From contig QEYB01000014.1 in assembly GCA_017562135.1 (NCBI GenBank), positions 40,554 to 104,553 on the forward strand: 64,000 nt of DNA, read 5' to 3'. The notes beneath the pieces are model-generated. The model did no database searches. It was given only the letters and a program-made list of their open reading frames with translations, and had not been told where the DNA came from. Within the stretch, counting starts at the first letter, position 1, and every line of letters begins with the position of its first letter. Of this stretch, positions 1-12,966 are shown one piece after another. A program made the translations under genes and the position numbers. Source of the DNA: Dipylidium caninum. Taxonomy: Eukaryota > Platyhelminthes > Cestoda > Cyclophyllidea > Dipylidiidae.

Positions 1-1900
1 CCCTTCACTTCAACCTTCTACACGGTATCGCATCAGCATCGCCCCTACGTCGTCTGGAATTCACTTTGACGGAAGCAGCTGAGGTCGTCTCTCTCATTGT
101 CACACCACACTAGTAAAACAGTGACGTTGCAGTCCATTTTCTCTGCAGAGCCTCGTTACCGTGCAGGTTTGCTTCACGAGACTCGGACAGCCCACTTGGG
201 GTGGAGAGTGAGTGCAACCAATGGTCGCTCTACCTCCTTTGGGTCGGACGTGAAATAGCGGAGGTGTGGCGTATGTTTGACACCAACTCCTGGCCTCCGA
301 CTGCCTCTCTGCAACTCCTCAATCCGATATCGGCGACTGCGACGAGGGAAGGTATCTTGAAAGCTGATGTGAAAGCTGTAGAAGGAAGTCTTCTTGGAGA
401 AGAAATGTTGGAGTAAAGACGAATCTCGAGTCGGCGAAGGAAACATGGGGCGAGGAAGAAGAGAAGAGTGAGTAGACGAAGAACAGCCAATTGCCCCCAA
501 TGCGGCGTGTGCCGTTGCACTTCAGGAATGCTACTATTCACCCACCGACAGGCTACAGCTTCCAAACTCATGAGACACATGCTCGCACAGCCCTCCCTCA
601 CTGCGGCAACTGCCAATCTTTCTCCCCCAAAACTGATGATTACAACTCGGTACGACTTCGTCGAGTTGGTCGACACTCATCCTACTTGACGCCTTTTGCA
701 CACACCAACGCTTTCTTCACGCCTAAGTCTCCTTTAACTCCAACTCGCCTGCCTCATTTCTGCGTTGACGAACTTCTCCAGTGCCTTCCGAGCTTATCAG
801 ATCTTTTGTATCATCATGGGGCGGAAGATGTCTGGCCAGAAGTGATCGTTTGTCAGAGCTGACAAACGTGTGACAGTTAGTTGAAACAATGAATGTCGTC
901 TCTGCGATTTAACAAAGATTTTATTTATGGACTACGATGTCTCAGAGCGACATATGGAAAGAGGGACGAGGTGAAGGAGGATGAAGGGGTGCAATGGAAA
1001 ATCCTTCACATCCCCTAAAAAATCCTCTGCACAGTGCACCTGATCCATCTCCGGATACGACGCCGTCTAGCCGAATTCAACACGTCGCGTCGGTGTCATG
1101 ACGCCCATTTCTCTGGTCCACCGGCGAGTTCTGCCGAAACACTTTTCTCTCCATTTCCTCCACTGCTCCGTCATCTGCGCCTCTGCCTCCCTCACATGCG
1201 GGCCTCACTGAGCCGGTGAAACCGCAAAAATTGTGCTGATCAATCTGCTCTTCGAAACCTTCGACTTGCTTACTCATGGCCGTACGGTTCCACATAGGCA
1301 ACTGCTACAGGCAACGAAGGGAAGTTAGGCCTGAAATTCTCAGATTTTTGAGTTTAACGTACAACCCTCTAGGTCAGGAGTAAGAAAAGTCACATCTCTC
1401 ATTCAATCATCTTGCCCCATCGTGAACTTATTTGTGGTGGCTTGTTGGGCGCAGTGAGCAGCCTTCTCGGCCTCTTCACGTCTTCCACTCACGCTTCCAC
1501 TCTGCAATGCAGCCAAAGTGGTGACGAATGTCATTAATGCGAGGGAAGCGAGAGGAGTGGAGCTGTCAACAGAAGTGAAGGAAAGACCTTCACCTTGCGG
1601 ACACACTGGAGTGAAGAATGACTGACTCATGCTTGTCACATGACTAACTGTTGAGTCTATGCGTGCAACTGTCATCCCATCAGGCGAGCCATGGATCACG
1701 AGGAGTTCTGATTTGCTTCGAGGCTACCGTAAAGGTGAGCTCATGCCTCACGCACTTCCATGCGTGATATTATACACGTCAAATAATCAGTGGTGTCGTC
1801 GAGTGTCCCACACACCTCCAAGTAGGTGCTGAACAATCGTCCATTACACCCGTCACCACTTCTTAACGTATGCTTCGTCCAACTGTCCCATGGCGTCGCA
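1..1900. other. No confident gene; one possible short exon
   Basis: I see no recognisable protein in this stretch. Open frames exist on both strands (for example about 490-862 plus and 230-676 minus), but neither has family-like motifs or splice-phase support. The only exon-like object is 149-204 on the plus strand: a pyrimidine-rich acceptor ending in ctgcag, an open frame beginning SLVTVQVCF, and a gtgagt donor. It is too short and isolated to call a gene. Confidence 0.4.
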
Positions 1901-1912
1901 TGTGAATAATAG

Positions 1913-2298
1913 GTGTGAGATATCTCGATGAGAGGGAGTCGACTGCTAGACGGCGCCCCTCGAAGGCGACCTCAGAATGCCAACCAAAGTCATTTAATCG
2001 CGACTCGTCTTGTTTCACCTAGATTCCCTGAAATATACACTACACTGCGTTTATCCACAACTCTAAATCTGGTTCTGTCACACAATTTGTTTGATGTACC
2101 TCTAGTCCATAAACAATTTGAGGAATGCGCGTGTTCTTGGACAACGTGTTTCCGTCTCATTCGCAAAAAGAATTATGCCACCGGTACTTGCGGCTACCGG
2201 GGTGAGTTGAGGTTAGCCAGCAACCAACTATTTTGTCTTAACTATCAGCCCAGTTCTACACAACCACCTACAGGATGTCAATTGCCATGGTGATATTG
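1913..2298 (+). repeat. Dispersed repeat A, plus copy (inverted partner at 4.4 kb)
   Basis: This stretch matches 4,388-4,775 in reverse complement at roughly 80 percent by eye. Shared landmarks in order are the block around GATATCTCGATGAGAG, the block CAGAATGCCAACCAAAGTCAT, a TTTCACCTAGATTCCCTGAAAT block, GCGCGTGTTCTTGGACAAC, and GGTTAGCCAGCAACCAACT. Several small indels separate the copies. It may be a fragment of a retroelement or an old duplicated non-coding segment. I saw no reverse transcriptase or transposase motif in it. Confidence 0.75.
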
Positions 2299-2510
2299 CA
2301 TGTGCTCACTCACCACACCTGAGATGCTATATCATACTTACTTCTTATTATTTCCCAAAATGTGATTACAAGGAAGGGCATGTGCTATGAAACCATGTCA
2401 AAGAAAAAGGAATTTAAAAGAGGGCAAAAAGAAGGCAGGCCTGATAGCAAAGTGGAAACACTCATTGCATCAAATAAGCTGCTTAAAATCCTCTGGAAAT
2501 GAAACTTACA
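2296..2510 (+). repeat. Dispersed repeat B, copy 1 (partner at 30.1 kb)
   Basis: It begins GCATGTGCTC, followed by a CTCACCACAC block, and ends with a block around CATCAAATAAGCTGC plus AAATCCTCT. The same ordered landmarks occur at 30,109-30,325 on the same strand, with several indels between them. Only the ends are well conserved. It abuts repeat A, so A and B may be parts of one longer element. No coding potential is evident. Confidence 0.55.
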
Positions 2511-2719
2511 ACTTACTTACTTACTTTAGTCCGAGTGTCCTCAGAGCCTTTAGTCGGCGGTCTCTTCGGTCCGGTAGGAAATGGCTAAGTGCTGAACAAA
2601 GACTTATTCTCATAAGAAGTACTATTCTCACAATAATCCCCACGTTTCCTACTCGCAATTCTTTTGGAATTAGTCATGCCAATCTTCACTGCCCAACACA
2701 GAAGTCGTGTGAGACTTAA

Positions 2720-4387
2720 GTATTAAGTATTAGTGCAAACACATTCGTCCGGAAGAATAAACAAAGGAGGCTCGAGTGGCTTTTTACCACTCTTATCACT
2801 CTCATCAGTGGACTGCGCCTCTTGCTGGTGTACTTGTGAGTGAAGTCTGTCCAACCGAGAGTCCTGATGCAAGCAGCAGTCTCAAAGGCTAAACTGATGG
2901 ATTGCTGCCATGTACTGTGATAGGTATTTGGGTGGGGCCACAGCAGCTCTGTTTTCAGTACCTCTCCGCCCACGCGAAGATCTGTCGCATGTTCCGACAC
3001 GGAGTCCGGCATAATGACATCATCTTAGTCCACACGTGAAGGCTATGAGCTCCGCAAGCTTTTATTTTCTTTACGTAATGAAATTAGTCTACTACCCCGG
3101 GAGCTCTAGTCTACCAGTCGAGTCTTTTCGAAACCACGGGAGAGTTGGTGGAGGAAAGGAGTAGGGAATGAAGTGTAGGTAGCAGTTGATAGATGGCGAT
3201 GTGTTGGACGACGATTACGTCCGTGTCTCCCCAAAGTGTACCGTCGTCCGAGCAATTTTGCGTCGGTAATTAAGGATGTCGTCATTCCCTTACATCCTCT
3301 GTCAAACGACGCGTGAAAGGAATCCGTAACTGCATGCGCTCGTTACCAAAATAATATTAAGCCACGCGCACTTAGCCACTTCCTATCTTAATTTACATTG
3401 AAGTGAGATTAGGTGGAAGAGGAAATCCGAAAGCCGTATAGAAAAAGACTACATAGAAAATTTAAAGGGAACAAGTGACAGTAGTGGAGAAGCAAAACAT
3501 TAGCGACGGGTTTGACAGACGTGGCTGAATCTCGCATTACATGACGAGAAAGCAGAGAGGAGGACGCCCTCATTTCTCTCGAAGCATATGTCGTGTGTGA
3601 TCAAAGCCTCGTCCGCCCGACCGCAGTTGAATGCCAACAACTTCTCTCTCAGTCGAGGCCTTTTGACGCCACTTAAATGTGGCATCAACCTCACTCGACG
3701 TTTTAACCTTCTCGTCATCTCGTATCTCGGAAGATCTCCGTTTCCTTATGCTCTCTGTTTCTGTCTGACTCAAATGTTGCGCGCAGTAGATCCACTTACC
3801 CACGTTCTGCTCGGTCAGATGAAACGGTTCAAATGCGATACAGACCAACACTAGTTCGCTCGGTTACTCCTCGGGGCGGTGGTTGTCTTTTTTTGGGGAG
3901 ATTCAGACAGTGGAGGGTTTCATTAATGAAGAGCAGTGAAGATAGAAGCTGGTCATGTAGGAAGTAGCAATGAAAGTACTTTTCACATTGCCCGGTCAGT
4001 CGCCCAGTATAGCATTCTCAACCGAATTTTATAGTCTCTTGTTGAGTCCACTTCACCGCAGCTCGTCTAAGAAATACTTTTTACATACAGTGAGCTCAAA
4101 TGAGTGCAATTTGTTCACTTACCGATCCCTGCTCTAAAGTCCAGACCGACTTTCGCACGACGACCACCCATCCGCTTGGGGTTGGTTTGCCTTGCCCTGC
4201 GCCCCTTTATCGCCTGCCAAAACCCTTTGCGGTCCCTCCACCGCACTAAGCCGACTCGCGTGGTGTTCTCTTCGCAATTGACCTAGGTCTATTATTTCTG
4301 TGCAATGGAAGGATTATGGCAGGCTTGATAAACCCCAGTCTATCAACCATAAGATTCCCCGCATAGATGGGTTACCTCTCGTTCGTC
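2720..4387. other. Unassigned sequence
   Basis: No gene, RNA or clear repeat could be supported here. Short open frames overlap on both strands around 3,500-3,850 without splice-site support or recognisable motifs. Confidence 0.4.
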
Positions 4388-4775
4388 CAATATCACCATG
4401 ACGATTGCTATCTTGTAGGTGGCTATGTAGAACCGGGCGGACAGTTGGTTACTGGCTAACCTTAACTCAACGCGATCGCCGCAAGTGATGGAGGCATAAT
4501 TCCTAAATTGGCCATGTCTGTTACGAATGAGGCGGAAACATGTTGTCTAAGAACACGCGCATTCCCCAAATGGTTTATAGACTAGAGGTGCATCAAACAA
4601 ATCATGTGGGACAGAACGAAATCCAGAGTTGTGGACAAACACAATGTAGTGCATATTTCAGGGAATCTAGGTGAAACATGACGAGTCGAGATTAGATGAC
4701 TTTGGTTGGCATTCTGAGGGCGCCTTCGAGCGGCAACGTCTAGCAGTCGATTTCCTCTCATCGAGATATTTCATA
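4388..4775 (-). repeat. Dispersed repeat A, minus copy
   Basis: This is the inverted partner of 1,913-2,298. A 108-codon open frame (4,993 to 4,667, minus) runs into the repeat. It is rich in Arg, Ser and Gln and includes the stretch VESTFRQFQMTLGMKYLDER. The frame's 5' part lies outside the shared repeat. The equivalent frame in the 1.9 kb copy is not preserved beyond the shared block, so a functional protein is doubtful. Confidence 0.7.
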
Positions 4776-4999
4776 CCCAGCGTCATCTGAAACTGACGAA
4801 ACGTCGACTCGACACGCCCAGCAGGGATGCGAACCTGAGATGCATGCGATTGAGGCATCCCTGATGCCGCGGCACTACTAGCGCTGCGCCATTGATATGG
4901 CTTCTGGCTGACATCTCCTCCTCCTCTCCTCAATTTGTCTTGCCGTAATCGCCGATCATCGCATTGTCTGTTTCTTCCGTCAACTTTGTCCACATTGTC

Positions 5000-6830
5000 T
5001 CATGCTCTACGCGGAGTGGGAACCACGAACTCCTCCTCAACATAATAAGAGCGCAACATACAGATATAATCTTATTGCGCCGTACCTTCTCGGAAGTGTC
5101 GCACTGGTCTTCACACGGCGGAGGAGCGAGGCCATCCGCCAACATCACTGAAAGGCAACGAAGCTCGATGAAGTTCTTGATGCCTGTTTGTTAAGAACTC
5201 GTTCCAACTCCTTTACTCTTGCTCATAAGTTTGTGCCCTTCCATCGGAGACTTCTGACTTAGATAATGGAGGACATGGCTGATTGGCGTCCACAGTGGTG
5301 TTAATTATTCAAAAAAAGTTGTACAATATGTTCTAACCATATTTACCCTTTCCAGCCTGAAAAAAAAGACGCAGAGTTGGAAAGTGATTACCGAATTGGT
5401 GGTCGTGATTCGTTTATCTGTAGCAGCGGAGATTTAAAACATGTCTAACTTTCAGACGACAGGTGATGTGTAGGTTGCCTCCATAGTTACGCACTCAAGG
5501 ATATTATGTACGCACCCAATGTATTTAAATGTGTGAAGCTTAACAGATCCATTTTTCTTGAAAACTACTGATTGGTTGAATAATGGAGTTTTATAAAATG
5601 ACTCGAATGTTGACAGCCCATCACTAGCATTTCCGGTTGGTATAATTAATTTCATCGCGATACCCAACGACGGTGAGCCTACGCCGCCTCCTAACAGACG
5701 GATTGGCGAGTCATGGACGTGGTAATACGCATAACCCGCTACTGCGCGTGGACTCACAGATTTTTCTCAAGTGCGGTAAGCCTCACAACGCTATGCATTC
5801 ATTTTTCGCTTTTACTGATGCGGAACCAGAAGTGAGGGGGTGTTGTATTTATAGACGTGCTTTCATTTGAATGTGTAGAATTCCGTGAGTGTAACTCATG
5901 GAATTTGGGAGCAACATAGCCAACCTGGTGGTGTCTTACTAATCTGTTTTGCGAGCGCACAAAATCCAAACCCCGCCTTTGCAACCTCGTGCATTAACGT
6001 CTGGGGCGTTTATAAGATACGTGTCTACTCTAAAGTGAGGTGGCATGTCCTACGGTTTTTCCAGGAATGTGACACCAAAGACAGAAGCCATACTTGATGG
6101 GATCTATCGCTAAAAGAATGTTTTTTCTCCTCTTAATTTTCACCCCTCAGTGTATGTCTGAGACGTAAAATGTTGTCCCGTCTTGTATGTGCAAACCGAT
6201 TGCATTTCCGGAGTAGGCGCCTTAATTTTCTTCTGTGTTTTATAGCACGTCCTTCCTTTTAACACCGTATCTCATGATGAAATAGATGAAATTCAGGCTA
6301 GGTAGGCTCTGCCTCCTCCACTGCCCACTGTGAATGGTCTTTTGTTCGTGTTCATCCTCCATTGACCCATTGCGCTCATTTAGCGAACAGTTTAACCGCG
6401 CCGCATCCAATGTAACGGGAGTAAGATGGGCAGGAGTGATGTCGGACAATTTGATTGGTATGTGGGTAACGGGTTTTGGTAGTGTCAGAGAATTATTCTT
6501 TTCGATTCTGTCTACAGTTTCCTTTTAGAACTAATCAGACTTCGTGAAGTTTGCTCACTCATGAATAGATTCGGATTACATGTCTTCCTGTAAGGTGAAG
6601 TGGTTGTGTCCAACTAAATTGTTCTCACATTTTCTTCCGCGACGATTAAAACCTGTTTTATAAGAGATCGAGGTAGACAGGACAGTGGTGGCTCGGCAGT
6701 CAGCCCAGAGACAAAATTAGTAAACCTCGACTCGTTTAAAGTTTGCAGAGTTGCATGTGGTACAGTTGTAATTTACGAGAACTGGAATTTTGTGCGACGC
6801 TATGTAAATGCCACCTAAAAACCTGCTAGT
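5000..6830. other. Unassigned sequence
   Basis: Small overlapping frames only. I found no motif, repeat partner in this window, or phase-coherent exon series. Confidence 0.35.
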
Positions 6831-6841
6831 CTGTTCTCCAT

Positions 6842-6930
6842 GTAGGAAAAAATGGAGAAGAAAACTTTGTGAACTACACAATAGAAGTGAGGAGGACAAG
6901 ATCTGTTGATTACCTTTCTTTCCTACTTCG
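6842..6930 (+). pseudogene. Isolated E6 exon remnant of the glycoprotein family
   Basis: An acceptor (tgtag) is followed by a phase-1 frame beginning GKNGEENFVNYTIEVRR and then SVDYL. This is the start of E6, whose intact form reads TDxxFVNxTIEVRR followed by VDYxGCLYG. Homology stops after VDYL: the GCLYG core and the terminal IDWG are missing. No other exon of the family was recognised within 2 kb. It is a truncated relic, probably the oldest trace of the cluster on its left side. Confidence 0.75.
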
Positions 6931-6969
6931 TCACCTAAGGCGTATGCATCTACTGCCGTTTTACTTTGT

Positions 6970-8940
6970 TCACGCGGCTTCAAATGACTCTTCGCTGCGG
7001 GGGATGTAAGGATGTGGCCTACCTACCTTCTGCCGATTCTAAACCTTTGCTCTCTCAGATAACGCTTTCCAAAGCAGACTCCTGAGAGCAAGATCTCCAT
7101 TAATTAAAATAGGTTTTCAGCCATCACAACCTCTTCTCACGCACCAAGTTGACGCATTCCAGGAAAAGGGCAGAACTACTCAGTGATAAATTGTTCATCT
7201 ACTGGCATGTAAAACATGAACTGCTCCCTTCAGAGTATGCAGAAGATGGAGAATGTGTTGTTGCTCCTCTAGCGATAACTGGGAATATACTAATGTGGAT
7301 ATTTCACTAGGCGTTATCTGTAATTGTGTGTCTGCAGCTACTTCGGTACCTTACGGTGCAACTGAAGGGAATAAGTCTGTCTTGCACTGTGGCTCACATG
7401 ACATTTTGTTGTAGACGAATTATTTCCATAATTATGCTGGAAATAATGGCGTGTGAGACCGAAATTTCGAGTCATTACACCAGGCGTACGGATCGTCACA
7501 AGTGAGAGGCACCAGAGCGGATTTTCGTCAGCAACGAGACGTTGAGTGAGAACGTTACTTTAAAGCAAATAAAATTAAGGGGCACAGTGGGGGAGGGGGT
7601 GTCCTTTGACGGGAAACGAGATTCCGAAATCATTCAGCGCAGATAGCAGGGAAGTTCTGATGTCTAACCGCTGCAGAATAAACGGCGCATAAATGTGAAG
7701 TTGCCATCAGAAGAACTGAGAAGCAGCTTGGAAGTTGTCAGACTCATGTGCGCTGCGGGGTGGCAGCCAGATGGGACATTGTTGACACAGTGTGTCTTCA
7801 TATCACTCGGATCTCTCCTGACTGCCAAGTCATGACATTCCATCGGGCACAACGGCGGGGTGAAAAAAGGAAAAATGATGAAGGGGACATGAATTGTCGC
7901 CGTCACTTCGCGCGCATCAACTGGAAAGTCGTGTTTGGCGAATAACCAATAAGGAGGGGTGTTTTTTCAAGTGTAAAACTCTATTTATCGTATCACAATT
8001 TATCGCTACTGCTGGAGAAATGAAGAAAATTTGTACCTCCAGCTGGTTCAAGCCTAATTCTGGACACGCAATTAAGGAGCTTTTGCTCAGTCGTCTTTAA
8101 ACTTGCACTATTGAGGACTAAGCAGGCACTATTTGACATGCTGACAACGAGCATGTAACGTCACACCACCCTCGTTTCTTTTGTTCCCTTTATTGTCATC
8201 TGCTTTCCTTGCGGGCGTTCGACTCATGTATGAACCCCACCCTTTGGATTCATTGCAATGACCACGGTGATGATCAAATGGAGCGAGTTTACGCGGCCTA
8301 CGTTCATTAACGCACGTAAATAATCGCTTCGTGAATGAAACATCAGACGTCTGTTGCAAAACCAAACTGTCACACACTATCTACTCAATCCACCACGCTG
8401 CTCGCCGTTCGGCAAAATCCACATTCTTTCACTCCACTCTGCCATCTTGGTCCCTTGAGAAAGTTCAGAAGATTGCATTGTAAATCCTTCACACCCTACT
8501 CACTCATTGTTGCTTTTTGTGATACTGAGCCCCTCTTTCGTGGAGACTACATGCGATCCTCTCAGAGGCGAATATGAAGTGATGGACTAAGGCGAGTGAG
8601 TTTGCACCGGAGGCACTATCACGAATGGCCATTCAAAAAGGAAAGAGAGGTCTGCAAAATTTGTTCGCTCGATTGTTTACGTCGACTGCGATAATCTTTT
8701 GCCGCATAATCACCCTTGTGACAATAAACACGCCTTTCTAGTGGAATGGGTGAGGCCTCCTCATCTGCATGGCCTTAACGGTAAGGCGGTCGTATCGCAG
8801 CACAACGCTTACCGCTCGTATTAGTAGGAGCACTTCGTTTGTGGACTTTGTACCTGGTGGAATAAGTCTTCGAGCATCTGGCCATTAGCACATATGATGC
8901 TGTGTGTAGAAAATGACTTTTAACGCATATGTGGAGCAGT
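6970..8940. other. Unassigned sequence
   Basis: Nothing supportable. Short frames on both strands between 7,660 and 8,580 overlap each other and show no splice or motif support. Confidence 0.35.
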
Positions 8941-8952
8941 AGCTGAGGACGA

Positions 8953-11900
8953 ATGTTGAGAAAAACAATGGTCCTCTTCTTCGGGTTCATCTGCATACAC
9001 GCAAGTAAGTGGCATCCTTATTCCTTTCCGCAACAGTCAGCACATTCACTTAACACTCCTCAGCACTGTCAGCCTTACTTGGAACAATTCGAAGTCACTT
9101 GGTCATGCCTCGCATTGATGGTACGCGGTAGCAGTGTAAGCAAACCCAAGCAGATATACATTAGTCGTGTACTTGATGAGAATGGTTCCATGCGAGACTT
9201 TAGCCTACTTTCACTGTGAGTATTTTCGCCTTGGGAGTCGTGCGAGGCAACAAGGATTTGGTGGAATCGGGTAGGAGAGGATATGATACATGGAGGCAGT
9301 GGTGTAGGGCAGTTGTGGATCACGGCGAAGTAGAGTTGCTCTAGCGAAATGTTTGTGATGTTCCATTTACAGACGCACAATCCGTAATGAGTCCAATTGA
9401 AGGAAATGAAAGCAGAATCGTGAGCGGCTCCATAAGAGAACGTTCTCGCTCAGTTTTAATTTCCAGCCAAATGCTGCGTAAGACGACCGAATTAAGAGAA
9501 GGTGGATTTTCCACCAAATATTCCACTTGTTACTGCACTCGAAATACGTTCTAATCCGTTTCTCATCAACATACCACGTGCACACTCCTCCAGCACCTAT
9601 CATCGACAATACCAGCATCAAGCACACTCCCTACTTTCTGAAATAGTAGCGGTTTCCGTCTCCCGCTTCACCAGTCTCTGATTATCGCGCAATGGTGCCG
9701 ATGATCAGGTCCATCCATCAGCATATTTCGCAGACTGTCTTCAAGCACTTCCGTGACTATAATCGACTGATCTCCAGTTCGACAGCTTCCTCTGAAATTC
9801 TAATTCGAATGATGGTGAGTCTTCAAGGGTACAAACTCATCACTCCATTTATTTGTCATGCCGCCAACCACTAATCGCTTTTCTCGTTAGCCACCGAAGG
9901 CCTCGTTTTGCATCCAAACGACTCTCTCTTCATTGACACTAAAAATAAATAAACTTTGAGAGTCACGTGTAGAGACCACCTTGCGACTGAGAGCACGAGT
10001 CTACCAGGTAGTCTGGCTTGTTTACTTAGCGAAATCTCGCCAGCCCTTCCAATTCACCGTAATTGCCACATCTCTTGTCTCTATGTCTAAGATATGTACT
10101 AAAAATTTTTTTTTGCCCAAATGGAGATAGTGATGAACACTTAGACACCCAAAGTTCATCGCTTTTGAAATCATTCATTTGCCGACTGTACATCCCTCTA
10201 TCTTGAAATAGTTGCTATCAGTAAGTTAAGCGAAACGTATCGCTGACACTTGATTCTTGGACCCTTCGCCATTAATAATTGCACTGACTCATTGTGGAAA
10301 CTCTATTTGCAGACAATAGTGCGGACGAAAAGTTTATGAATTTCATGATAGAAGTGAGGAGGAAAGGACCTGTTGATTACCTCGGTTGCTTATATGGCTC
10401 AGATGACAGTCAAGGCGCGGTCTACAAGATAGATTGGGGTAGGTCAAGCCAGTCAACTGCCCATGTAATCTTTTGTCCACACCTTCTCATTCCCAAAATT
10501 ATTGGAGCATTCAGGATGGTAGGTTGGAAAAGTCACACATACGTGTACAGACTAACTGATTCACTAGCCCATCCACAAGCATTATGCTCATCTTACTGGC
10601 AAAGTGTCACTTCCACCCACTCCATCGAGGAGGGGTGGAGGTGAAAAGCCAGTGGCGATTCATTCTGGGCATTTGCCATATCCAAGTGGTCCATTGTCTC
10701 ATTCTTAGGCCATTTATCCTCTTATGTCGCGATGAGGTTGCCTCAGTTGCCTGATTGAAAGGGCCCCCGAAAATCACGTCTCCGTGGAGTAGAACTGGGG
10801 GCCCATCAGTTCCAATCATTATTTCTGCTTGTTAAGACATCAAAGAAAGCATTGTTCGAGGTTAATATTGCGAAATCAACAGCTGACGGCGATGATTCCC
10901 TACTAGTTGACTGCTTGGTGTTGAGAGTGAAAAATTGCTTGGCCATGGAAATATCCCCAGAGGTGAAAACTTGGAATAGGACAATCAACATTTCATGTGC
11001 CAAAAGGGTGAGGGGAAGCATGGAGAGGAGATGTATGGAGGTAGACAGGAAAGAAGGAATGAAGGTAGATTGGATGTTGTGAAAGTAGGAAGAAGGAGAT
11101 TGCTGAAACTACTGCATTTCAGGTGTACAATTGACAATCCCTTCGAATGAAAACAGTACGTTCTCTATCAATTTTTTACTTCCGGGCAAATACGACGTAT
11201 GTTAGCTTCTACCGCAAAGAAATCTCTGGGGAATGCCGTCAGTGATATTGAGTTATCATTTCCGTCTCTACCGAGTTTGCGTGCACATACCGTCTCAATG
11301 GCCTCACTGCAGGTAAATAGGAGGAGTCGAATGCTCCACCGGATATTTCAATAATTGCTATACTCAGAGTAAGTTCTATTCCATTCCTCAACTAGAGACC
11401 ATACGTGAGCCGCAACGCCTTCCACCACCGACCGATCCAACATCAATTCCTCTCCTTCCCCTCTTAAATAGCAACATTTTTATTCTTCCTGTTCCTCTCC
11501 CAGTCGCTGATTGTCATGCAGATGTACAGATGAATGGTTTTATCGGACAAAATTTGTCATGCATCTTCTTCCATTCAGACCGGTCTTCAACTATTCCCTT
11601 GTCCATTGTTGTAATTTATAATGGAAAATGGGAATTCCCGGATGTTTGTGAGTTTACAGGAGCGATTAGCGCCTTTCTAATTAGCCACCGGAAGCCTTAT
11701 TATGCATTTAAATCACTCTCCCAACATTGACGCAAAGAATAAGGAAACGGTGACGTTCATGTGCACTTATCGAAAGACTGAGCAGGTGGGTCTACAGAGT
11801 TTAGCCTTCGCCCCTAATGGCGAAATCTCCTGTCTCTATACTCTGTATAATAATTATTCTTGTGTTTGCATTGATGGAGATGGTTGTGGATACCAATTTA

Positions 11901-12258
11901 ACCCCCATTTATGGAGTTTGGAATGGTGCGGTTTGCCAAATTCCACACACCTACCCAAAACTAGTCGACATCAGTATGCTAAACTAGTTCTATTGTTGGC
12001 ATTAGATGATCGAGCACTGCTATGCGAGTGACTGCGCCAACTCGGCTCGGCTACTCTCCTTGCAGAAAACGGCACGGATGCCAACTTCATGAAATTCACT
12101 GTGGAAATGAGAAGGAGACATCCTGTTTGGTAAAAAGAAAGTCTCGGCTTTGTGTTCAAGATAAATGGCTAGGTCAAACCAATTTGCTGAGAGTAGGAGG
12201 CCTTTCTACGAAGTCGAACTGCTTGAGCTCTCCTCCGCTGTTGCATCCACTGACGAGG
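8953..12258 (+). pseudogene. Two-module copy of the secreted glycoprotein family, decayed
   Basis: The signal-peptide exon is intact (8,953-9,004, MLRKTMVLFFGFICIHA, phase-1 donor gtaagt). Module 1: E1 from 9,373 with a frameshift, an E2 remnant near 9,490-9,547, E3 at 9,675-9,814 (140 nt instead of 144), E4 at 9,891-9,994 with a TAA at 9,950, E5 at 10,121-10,220 with a lost acceptor and a stop, and an open E6 at 10,313-10,438. Module 2: E1 at 11,123-11,196 with a clean 24-nt in-frame deletion, E2 about 11,271-11,368 with lost acceptor and frame, open E3 at 11,504-11,647, open E4 at 11,685-11,785, E5 at 11,874-11,973 with lost acceptor, and E6 from 12,066 with an internal deletion and a stop near the VDYLGCLYG core. 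The E6 stalk extension runs to about 12,258. A functional full product is very unlikely, although several exons remain open. Confidence 0.8.
10837..11007 (+). other. Extra exon between the two modules, not one of E1-E6
   Basis: An open frame runs from an acceptor (about 10,837 after gttaag, or 10,850) to a phase-0 gtgagg donor after 11,007. It contains DSLLVDCLVLRV, then PEVKTWNRTINISC, including an N-glycosylation site (NRT) and a second (NIS). The end resembles E4, whose core is KETVTVTC followed by a phase-0 donor, so it may be a highly diverged E4. It could also come from a separate related module. The call rests on frame and donor only. Confidence 0.45.
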
Positions 12259-12966
12259 GTGAGTAGTTATAGATTCTGTGTACATTCACCATTCCCCTTC
12301 AACTAACGCATGGGCATCTGCGTCCATCTTCTTACCTAGCTTAAACGACTTCAAATAACGCTGTCCCTCACCACGTAATTGGGAAGTTCTGCATGACACG
12401 ATGTTGGTGAGGTTATCGATGAGGTAGGTGATTGTAAGCATTTTGATTATAAAGCTCCATTTACGAAATTTTTGCTACTTGAATAAAATAACCCCTTAAA
12501 CGGTATATAGCGCAACGCGCCCGTCACACATCATCAGTTCAAGTGTAGCGACCTCAACACTACCTACGACGCAACAAGGGCCACAAATTCTTACTACCAC
12601 CAGCCACTAAGTCTACATATCCTTCGTTCACTCCAATTCTGTTAGTCCTTTTCTCCCTCTATTAATACCTACGTCCTCGTCTCTCATCATACGTGCAACG
12701 GATACGAAAATATTCGCCGTTCTGTGATTTGCACAATTCCCAAGCACACTTTTGCCGATGGCTGAGACTAGTAGCATTTGGGTGCAGTAAGTGGTGGGAA
12801 GAGGGTGAGTGGCAAATACTGAAGTTGGGGGGATTCGGCGAGACCAGGTTTTCATTGACGAAAAGCGGTAAGCTGAATTTAAGGCGTTAGGTTAGTAAGT
12901 TGGTAGCAGTGTCGGGAGTGAAGCTTTGTAATCTAAGCGACCAAAATCACCACTGGTTTGACTTAC

